Shown one piece after another: positions 8,629 through 14,972 of a stretch of DNA of 32,916 bases. Position 1 is the first letter of the stretch. Each line of letters opens with the position of its first letter. The notes under the pieces are model-generated. The model was not told the origin of the DNA, did not search any database, and saw only the letters and a program-made list of their open reading frames with translations. Origin of the DNA: CAZNMF01 sp035547155 (lineage in GTDB: Bacteria; Acidobacteriota; Vicinamibacteria; Vicinamibacterales; SCN-69-37); assembly GCA_035547155.1 (NCBI GenBank), contig DASZVJ010000108.1, forward strand, positions 1-32,916. Reading direction: 5' to 3'. The position numbers were made by a program, and so were the translations under genes.

Positions 8629-8934
8629 CTACCAGCCCTCGTCGCCGGGCGACACGTTCTGATATTTCACCGCGACGCGCGGCTCCGCCATCATGTCCGC
8701 CACCGCCTCGCGCCATCGCGCGTAGTGCGTCGTCTCGCGATGTGCGGCGTGTCCTTCCGGCCCGTAGTAGACCTCGATCAACGTGAAGCGCGTCGGATCG
8801 TCGAGCTGCTGCAGCGCATCGAAGCGCGCGACGCCCGGCTCCTTGACGCTGTTGGCCGCGTTGTCCTTCGTCGCCGCGATGAACGCATCGACGTGCTCGG
8901 GCTTCACGCGGGCGAAGACTTGGAGGATGTACAT
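8629..8934 (-). CDS. LsrG-like antibiotic-biosynthesis-monooxygenase (ABM) domain protein
   Basis: The 101-residue product is a single ABM ferredoxin-like fold. Conserved positions are spread as in LsrG: NSVKEPGVARFDALQ, RFTLIEVYYGPEGHAAH, ETTHYARW and MMAEPR. LsrG isomerises/degrades phosphorylated autoinducer-2; other ABM proteins are quinol monooxygenases or of unknown role. I chose ATG 8934 (MYILQ) over ATG 8943, because the upper ATG falls inside the -10 hexamer TATCAT (8947-8942) that lies exactly 7 nt before 8934, and the family begins at this point. No Shine-Dalgarno is present, so the mRNA may be leaderless. No other lsr gene is seen in the window. Confidence 0.82.
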   Translation of the reverse strand: MYILQVFARVKPEHVDAFIAATKDNAANSVKEPGVARFDALQQLDDPTRFTLIEVYYGPEGHAAHRETTHYARWREAVADMMAEPRVAVKYQNVSPGDEGW

Positions 8935-8941
8935 GGGGAAC

Positions 8942-8947
8942 ATGATA
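8942..8947 (-). promoter_or_regulatory. TATCAT -10-like hexamer, 7 nt before the ABM start codon
   Basis: On the minus strand TATCAT is followed by gttcccc and then ATG 8934. The spacing places the transcript start at or within a base or two of the start codon. The matching -35 position falls inside the GGTTCC word array at 8953-9050. Confidence 0.5.
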
Positions 8948-8952
8948 CGAGC

Positions 8953-9050
8953 AGGTTCGAAGGTTCTCGGTTCCGAGGTTCCGAGGTTCCGAGGTTCCGA
9001 GGTTCTGGTTCCAGGTTCTGGGTTCTGGGTTCTGGGTTCTGAGGTTCCGC
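8953..9050. repeat. Unidirectional GGTTCCGA / GGGTTCT tandem word array between divergent genes
   Basis: The array starts with about five 8-bp units of the type GAGGTTCC and continues with four or five 7-bp units of the type GGGTTCT, closing with GAGGTTCC. All words point the same way, unlike the mirrored array at 6480-6619. It occupies the whole space between the ABM promoter hexamer and the GntR operator. Confidence 0.85.
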
Positions 9051-9076
9051 GGTCGCCCGTCGCCCGCAGCCCGAAC

Positions 9077-9096
9077 TGTGTTACTCTACTAACACA
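9077..9096. promoter_or_regulatory. Palindromic operator at the GntR/YtrA-type regulator start
   Basis: TGTGTTA (9077-9083) and TAACACA (9090-9096) form a perfect inverted repeat with 7-bp arms and a 6-bp spacer. It ends 3 nt before the regulator ATG and contains a -10-like TACTCT at 9082-9087. GTGT...ACAC palindromes at their own promoter are typical of YtrA-subfamily GntR repressors, so autoregulation of the three-gene cassette is likely. Confidence 0.75.
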
Positions 9097-9099
9097 CTG

Positions 9100-9498
9100 A
9101 TGTTCTTCCGCCTGAGCCCGCAGTCCGGCGTTCCGATGTATCTGCAACTGGTCGAGCAGGTGCGGCATGGCGTGGAGACCGGCGCGCTGCGGGCGGGAGA
9201 CCAGCTGCCGACGCTGCGGACGGTCGCCGAGGAGCTCGTCGTCAATCCCAACACCGTCGCGAAGGCGTACCGCGAGATGGAACACGCGGGCCTCATCGTG
9301 CTGCGCCAGGGCGCCGGCGCGTTCGTCGCGGCGGGCGTCACGCGGGCGGAGCCGCGCGCCGTGCAGAAGGGCCGCACCGTCGTGCGCCGCGCCATCGACG
9401 CCCTGCACGATCTCGGCCTCGACGACGGCGCGATCAGACGGCTTGTCGATACGACGCTGGCCGAAGAGTCCGAGCCCACAGGAGTGACGAGACGATGA
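9100..9498 (+). CDS. GntR-family transcriptional regulator, YtrA subfamily
   Basis: The 132-residue protein has an N-terminal winged helix (YLQLVEQVRHGVETGAL, DQLPTLRTVAEELVVNPNT, VAKAYREMEHAGLIVLRQ) and only a short C-terminal tail of about 50 residues. That length and the absence of a large effector domain define the YtrA subfamily, which usually represses an adjacent ABC transporter. It is the first gene of a three-gene unit; its TGA overlaps the ATPase ATG as ATGA at 9495-9498. The 20-bp palindrome immediately upstream is the obvious binding site. The effector is unknown; relatives respond to cell-wall antibiotics or cell-envelope stress. Confidence 0.92.
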   Translation: MFFRLSPQSGVPMYLQLVEQVRHGVETGALRAGDQLPTLRTVAEELVVNPNTVAKAYREMEHAGLIVLRQGAGAFVAAGVTRAEPRAVQKGRTVVRRAIDALHDLGLDDGAIRRLVDTTLAEESEPTGVTRR

Positions 9499-10376
9499 CG
9501 TCCGACGCGCTACGCGTACGCGATCTGCAAAAGCTTGGCGCCGGCATCGGCGTCACCGTGCTGGACGGCATGTCCTTCACCGTGCCGCGCGGCAGCATCT
9601 GCGGCATGGTCGGTCCGAACGGCGCCGGCAAGAGCACGACGCTGCGCGTCGTCATGGGCCTCGTCTTCGCGAAGGGATCGATCGAGATCCTCGGCGCGCC
9701 AACGCCGATGAGCCGCGCGACGAAGGAACGTGTGGCGTTCGTGCCGGAAACCAGAACGCTGTATCCCTTCGCCAAGGCCGGCGAGATGATCCGGCTGACG
9801 CGGAGCTTCTATCCCGCGTGGGACGCGGCGCTCGAGAGACGACTCGTCGACGACTTCGCCATTCCCCTCGACGAGCAGTGCAAGCGCCTGTCGAAAGGCA
9901 TGCTCGCGCGGTTGTGGCTCGTGCTCGTGCTCTGCCGCAACGCGGATCTGCTGATGCTCGACGAAGCGTCCGACGGCCTCGATCCCGCCGCGCTCGACCT
10001 GCTGCAGCGCACGTTGATTCAACAGGTCGCCGATCGCGGCGCGACCGTGCTGTTCTCGACGCACCAGCTCGCCGACGTCGAGCAGATCGCCGATCGCGTC
10101 GTCATCGTCGATCGCGGGCGATGCGTGATGGAGGGCGCGATCGACGATCTCCGCCAGCGCTACCGCGTCGTCCGCTGCGCGCTCGACGATGAGCGCGAGC
10201 CCGCGCCGGCCGCACTCGCGAGCTGGCGCCGCGACGGACGTTTTCTCACGGGCTTGTCGGGCGACGATCCGTCCGTGCTCGCCGATGCGCTCACTCACGC
10301 AGGCGCACGCGTCGTCGACGCGCAGCCGGCATCGCTCAAAGATCTGTTCCTCGCACAAGTCGGGAGGCTCGCATGA
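9495..10376 (+). CDS. ABC transporter ATP-binding protein
   Basis: The 293-residue ATPase has Walker A GPNGAGKST (residues 40-48), a signature loop LSKGMLARL in place of the usual LSGGQ, Walker B LLMLDEASDGLDP and the switch histidine in STHQLADVEQ. A C-terminal extension of about 80 residues follows, as in YtrB/EcsA-like export ATPases. It energises the permease encoded next to it (ATGA overlap at 10373-10376). The degenerate signature loop with Lys-Gly-Met is common in this branch and does not suggest inactivity. The substrate could be a peptide antibiotic or lipid; nothing in the sequence decides. Confidence 0.93.
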   Translation: MTSDALRVRDLQKLGAGIGVTVLDGMSFTVPRGSICGMVGPNGAGKSTTLRVVMGLVFAKGSIEILGAPTPMSRATKERVAFVPETRTLYPFAKAGEMIRLTRSFYPAWDAALERRLVDDFAIPLDEQCKRLSKGMLARLWLVLVLCRNADLLMLDEASDGLDPAALDLLQRTLIQQVADRGATVLFSTHQLADVEQIADRVVIVDRGRCVMEGAIDDLRQRYRVVRCALDDEREPAPAALASWRRDGRFLTGLSGDDPSVLADALTHAGARVVDAQPASLKDLFLAQVGRLA

Positions 10377-11119
10377 CGCGGCTCTGGTATCGGCACTGGC
10401 TGGAGCTGCGACCGATGGTGACGGTGTACGGCATCGTCGTCGCGATCATGGCTATGCTCTATCCGATCTTTCTTTACTCGGCGTCGGAGTATCTGGAACA
10501 GACCGGCCGGCTCACCGGAGAGATCGTCGCGTTGGGGCCTGTCGTCGATCAGATCCCAAGAACGACTGTCGTGCCTTGGGGCATACACGTAACGTTCGTA
10601 GGCTTTCTCGCGATCTTCCTGCCCTTCCTGGCCTACGGCAGCGGCCTCGGCGTTAAGAATCCGAGCTGGCGTGCGGATTGGCAGGCGTCGACGACGTTTA
10701 CGCTGTCTTTGCCTGTCGCGCCGATGGAGGTCGTCCTGACGCGAATCATTGCCGGCGCAGCAGCGACTGCATTCCTGATCGCATCGCTGCTGGCGGCGAA
10801 CTCGATCGCGGTGGCGATCTCGGGACGGGCGCTGCCGCTCTGGTTGATGACGATGGCCAGCGTGCGCGGGATCGTGCTGATGGTTGCGGTGGTCGCGTGT
10901 TTCAGCATGTTCGCAGTGGTTCTCGGCGAACGTGTTGCCGCCACGCTGGTGTTTGGCGCGCTGATTCTTGGGACGTTCTCGGCCTACGCGCGATCGTGGT
11001 TCGCGGCGGCCGAGCACTTCGTCGCGGGCGCGAGTTGGGGTGCGGTGGGGATTGCGCTGGCGACGGCCGTGGTGTGCACGACCGTCGCCGCGCTGATTGC
11101 GCGCGAATCGGAATGGTAG
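10373..11119 (+). CDS. ABC-2-type transporter permease
   Basis: The 248-residue membrane protein has about six hydrophobic helices, beginning with MVTVYGIVVAIMAMLYPIFLY and ending with ALATAVVCTTVAALIA. A periplasmic or loop segment lies between the first and second helices. It is the membrane partner of the upstream ATPase; start and stop overlap as ATGA, so stoichiometric translation is expected. Its codon use is a little less extreme at third positions than that of neighbouring genes. The stop TAG is the first part of a GTAGGGGCGGCC element that forms a hairpin toward the convergent ferritin gene. Confidence 0.88.
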   Translation: MTRLWYRHWLELRPMVTVYGIVVAIMAMLYPIFLYSASEYLEQTGRLTGEIVALGPVVDQIPRTTVVPWGIHVTFVGFLAIFLPFLAYGSGLGVKNPSWRADWQASTTFTLSLPVAPMEVVLTRIIAGAAATAFLIASLLAANSIAVAISGRALPLWLMTMASVRGIVLMVAVVACFSMFAVVLGERVAATLVFGALILGTFSAYARSWFAAAEHFVAGASWGAVGIALATAVVCTTVAALIARESEW

Positions 11120-11166
11120 GGGCGGCCCTTCCGTTGCCGGTAGCCGGTCGCCTGTGGCCCGCCCTA
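11116..11166. terminator. Hairpin with the two convergent stop codons in its stem
   Basis: TAGGGGCGGCC (11117-11127) pairs imperfectly with GGCCCGCCCTA (11156-11166). The first TAG is the permease stop and the last CTA is the complement of the ferritin stop. A smaller CCGG-TAG-CCGG palindrome lies in the loop. The left arm belongs to the GTAGGGGCGGCC family also seen at 13728-13789 and 17324-17349. Position and symmetry suggest a bidirectional terminator; there is no T-run. Confidence 0.6.
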
Positions 11167-11691
11167 GCTCTTCTCGTGTCCGTGCGCGCCGCCCGTTTCC
11201 GCCTCGGGCGCGCGGCCGCCGAGCTCGCGGTCGACGTCGAGGATCGACGCGGGGTCGTCCTTGACCATGTGGAACTTGGCGACGATCTCGCGGACGGTCT
11301 TCTCTTCCTCGACCTGCTCGGTGATGAACCACTGCAGCTCGGCCATCGCCGCGAACACCTTCTCCTTGAAGGCGAGCTCGTAGAGCGCGTCGATCTGCTT
11401 GCTGACGTCCTGCTCCTGCGCGAGCGCTTTCTCGAAGATGTCGACGATCGACGTGAACTCGCTGCGCGGCTTGTCGATGCCGGGCAGCACGACGGGATAG
11501 TTGCGCGCCAGGACGAAGTCGAACAGCTTCATCGCGTGGCCGTGCTCTTCCTGGCTCTGGATGCGCAGCCACTGGCCCGCGCCCATGTACTTGTGGTGCT
11601 CGCACCACGCGGCCATGGAGAGATAGGAGAACGACGCGCCAAACTCGTTGGCGATCTGCTTCGTGATGGCGTCGAGAACGGGAGAGGTCAT
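11164..11691 (-). CDS. ftn: Non-haem ferritin
   Basis: The 175-residue protein is a bacterial ferritin of the FtnA type. Ferroxidase ligands are visible as E16 (KQIANEFGASFSY), E49 and H52 (QSQEEHGHAMKLFDF) and, in the third and fourth helices, the ALAQEQDVS and ELQWFITEQVEEEKT segments. It oxidises Fe(II) and stores iron as a 24-mer shell in the cytoplasm. A His/Glu-rich tail (EAETGGAHGHEKS) extends beyond the usual fold. GGAG lies 5 nt before the ATG. It follows the aldolase stop by only 8 nt, so the two are co-transcribed. No haem-binding methionine is placed as in bacterioferritin, which supports ferritin. Confidence 0.94.
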   Translation of the reverse strand: MTSPVLDAITKQIANEFGASFSYLSMAAWCEHHKYMGAGQWLRIQSQEEHGHAMKLFDFVLARNYPVVLPGIDKPRSEFTSIVDIFEKALAQEQDVSKQIDALYELAFKEKVFAAMAELQWFITEQVEEEKTVREIVAKFHMVKDDPASILDVDRELGGRAPEAETGGAHGHEKS

Positions 11692-11699
11692 GGCAGCTC

Positions 11700-12767
<1,068 letters not shown>

Positions 12768-12896
12768 GGATGATCCGTCCTCAGGATGAAAGGTGAACGA
12801 GCCGACGAAAAACGGCTTCTATTCTCTGCCGCCGGGGCCGCCGAACGCAATTCCGGTCGGAAAAACCCGGTGTCGCGGGTGTATCGTGGAAGCATC

Positions 12897-13700
12897 GTGA
12901 CGCGCGCCGCCGCCCGCTTCCGCACCAGCCGCTGGCTTCTTGCCGGCGCGCTCGTCGTCGTGAGCGCGGCCGCCGCGCTGGGCGCGCAGCGATTCATTCC
13001 CGGCTTCGCGTACGAGCCACCCGTCGACAACCTGCCGTACGACGGCCGGTTCACGTTCGTGCGGCTGAAGTACACGTCCGGCCCCGGCGGCTACTACTTC
13101 CATGGGCTGCCGGCGTGGGCGCACGGCTATAACCGCGCGGAGGCCAATCTCTCGCGCATCCTCGATTCGATTTCAGCGGTCCATCCGCACATGGACGGAT
13201 CGAACGTCTTCGCGCTCGACGATCCGCGCCTGTTCGAATATCCGGTCGCGTACATGACCGAGGCGGGCTACTGGGAGATGAGCGACAAGGAAGCGCTCGC
13301 GTTCCGCGCGTATCTGCAAAAGGGCGGCTTCGTGATCTTCGACGACTTCCGTCCGCCGCCGCGCGGCGGCCGCGGCTGGGATCAGCTCGAAGAGAACATG
13401 CGCCGCGTGCTGCCCAACGCGCGCATCGAGCCGTTGACGCCGAGCGATCCGATCTTTCACACGTTCTTCGACATCGACTCGTTCGAGATCCTGCCGCAGG
13501 CCTACGACGGCGGATCGCCGGTGATCTCCGGCATCTACGACGACAACGATCCGCATCGCCGCCTGATGGCCGTGATCAACTTCAACACCGACGTCTCGGA
13601 GTTCTGGGAGTACTCGGACACGGGCTTCGCGCCCGTCCAGGCGAGCAACGAAGCCTACGAGCTCGGCGTGAACTACATCATTTACGGGTTGACGCATTAG
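12897..13700 (+). CDS. DUF4159 domain protein, membrane-anchored/exported
   Basis: The product is 267 residues from GTG 12897. An N-terminal hydrophobic segment (RWLLAGALVVVSAAAALGA) is a signal peptide or anchor. The DUF4159 domain follows, with FTFVRLKYTSGPGGYYF, LFEYPVAYMTEAGYWEMSDKEA, LQKGGFVIFDDFRPP and a C-terminal GVNYIIYGLTH; this is a glutamine-amidotransferase-like fold of unknown function. In other genomes such domains occur with MoxR/DUF58 systems; here the gene is alone. I preferred GTG 12897 over ATG 12786 because the upstream 37 residues are charged and unlike a signal sequence, and TATCGT (12882-12887) lies 9 nt before it. No Shine-Dalgarno is present. Confidence 0.85.
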   Translation: MTRAAARFRTSRWLLAGALVVVSAAAALGAQRFIPGFAYEPPVDNLPYDGRFTFVRLKYTSGPGGYYFHGLPAWAHGYNRAEANLSRILDSISAVHPHMDGSNVFALDDPRLFEYPVAYMTEAGYWEMSDKEALAFRAYLQKGGFVIFDDFRPPPRGGRGWDQLEENMRRVLPNARIEPLTPSDPIFHTFFDIDSFEILPQAYDGGSPVISGIYDDNDPHRRLMAVINFNTDVSEFWEYSDTGFAPVQASNEAYELGVNYIIYGLTH

Positions 13701-13727
13701 GCGGGGACGGGCCGCGGGCTACGGGCC

Positions 13728-13789
13728 GGGCCGCCACAAGGGCGGCCCCTACGTCGGTGCCTCGGGCGGCCACGGGGGGCCGCCCCTAC
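13728..13789. repeat. Two tandem GTAGGGGCGGCC-family hairpins
   Basis: GGGCCGCC-5 nt-GGCGGCCC (13728-13748) and GGGCGGCC-6 nt-GGCCGCCC (13764-13785) are perfect 8-bp stems, each followed by CTAC. Read on the minus strand, each unit begins GTAGGGGCGGCC. They lie between the convergent DUF4159 and quinone-oxidoreductase genes, where they can serve as terminators. A third decayed unit (ccccctac) follows at about 13808-13815. Confidence 0.75.
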
Positions 13790-13818
13790 ACTGGCCGCGG
13801 ACGATGGCCCCCCTACGC

Positions 13819-13880
13819 TGGCTTCTGGCTTTGAACTTCTGACTTTTCCTGGTCCCTTCGTCCCCTGGTCCCCTGGTCCC
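13819..13880. repeat. Word arrays GGCTTCTGGCTTTGAACTTC and CCTGGTCCC
   Basis: A stretch of TGGCTTCTGGCTTTGAACTTCTGAC-like words (13819-13849) is followed by four CCTGGTCCC/CGTCCCC words (13850-13880). The run ends 3 nt before the complement of the quinone-oxidoreductase stop. The second family recurs at 24220-24267. Confidence 0.7.
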
Positions 13881-13883
13881 GTC

Positions 13884-14891
13884 TCATACCTCCAACATCA
13901 CCTTCCCAATCGCCTCCCCGCTTTCCAAATAACGATGCGCGGCTGCGGCGTCCGCCAGCGAGAACACGCGATCGACGATCGGCTTGATGCGGCCTTCCGC
14001 GATGAGCGGCCAGATCTCGCGTTCGAGCGCCGCAGCGATGGCGCCTTTTTCGCGCGCGGATCGCGGACGCAGCAACGATCCCGTCAGCGTCAGCCGCTTC
14101 GCCATGATCTGTCCCAGCGGCACGTCGGCGATCGCGCCGCCCATGGTGGCGATCTGCACGAGCCGGCCGTCCATCGCGAGACAGGCCATGTTCCTCGCCG
14201 TGTAGCTGCCGCCGATCATGTCGAGCACGACGTCGACGCCGCGGCCGCTCGTCACGTCACGCACGGCGGCGGCGAAGTCCTGCTCGCGATAGTTGACGGC
14301 GCGCGTCGCGCCGAGCGCTTCACACGCGCGGCACTTGCGATCCGTTCCGGCCGTGACGATCGCCCTCGCCCCGCGCGCGACCGCCATCTGAATCGTCGTC
14401 GTGCCGATCCCGCTCGATCCGCCGTGCACGAGCAGCCACTCGCCGGCCTGCAATCGGCCACGCTCGAACACATTGGTCCGGACGGTGAAGAACGTCTCCG
14501 GAATCGCCGCGGCGTCGACCATCGTGAGCCCTGACGGCAGCGGCAGACACTGGACGCCAGGCGCGACGACGAATTCCGCGTAGCCGCCACCCGCGACGAG
14601 CGCCATCACCGGCTCGTCCAACGTCCACCGATGTCCCGTCGCCGATCGCGGCGCGCCCTGCTCGTCATCCGCGCCGAGCGCGACGATGCGTCCGGCGACT
14701 TCGAGCCCGGGAATGTCCGTCACGCCCTTCGGCGGCGGATAGCGGCCTTCGCGCTGTGCCAGATCGGGACGATTCACGCCGGCCGCATCGACGCGAATCA
14801 ACACCTCACCAGGCCCCGGTTCAGGTCGCGGACGCTCGGCCACCTGCAGGACGTCCGGACCGCCAGCCTCTCGAATCTCGACAACACGCAT
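13884..14891 (-). CDS. NAD(P)H quinone oxidoreductase, zinc-free MDR / PIG3-type
   Basis: The product is 335 residues from ATG 14891, which has AAGGA 7 nt upstream; the frame stays open above it but without homology. The N-terminal GroES-like half contains AAGVNRPDLAQREGRYPPP and DIPGLEVAG; the Rossmann half contains LLVHGGSSGIGTTTIQMA (residues 153-170). No catalytic zinc cysteines are present, as in quinone reductases of the PIG3/zeta-crystallin type. It should reduce quinones or activated alkenes with NADPH in the cytoplasm. Residues 73-90 (GADDEQGAPRSATGHRW) form a longer, charged loop than usual in this family. It diverges from the barrel gene at 14973 and converges on DUF4159. Confidence 0.9.
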   Translation of the reverse strand: MRVVEIREAGGPDVLQVAERPRPEPGPGEVLIRVDAAGVNRPDLAQREGRYPPPKGVTDIPGLEVAGRIVALGADDEQGAPRSATGHRWTLDEPVMALVAGGGYAEFVVAPGVQCLPLPSGLTMVDAAAIPETFFTVRTNVFERGRLQAGEWLLVHGGSSGIGTTTIQMAVARGARAIVTAGTDRKCRACEALGATRAVNYREQDFAAAVRDVTSGRGVDVVLDMIGGSYTARNMACLAMDGRLVQIATMGGAIADVPLGQIMAKRLTLTGSLLRPRSAREKGAIAAALEREIWPLIAEGRIKPIVDRVFSLADAAAAHRYLESGEAIGKVMLEV

Positions 14892-14972
14892 GAGGTGTCC
14901 TTTGAACGCTTCCCTTGTACATCGATCGCGATTGCTTTTCTCAGCGACGGTAGACAACGATGAGAGCACCGC

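Noticed and set aside
8943..8945. ATG 8943 as the start of the ABM gene.
   Set aside because: It would lie inside the TATCAT -10 hexamer and adds only three residues not seen in the family.
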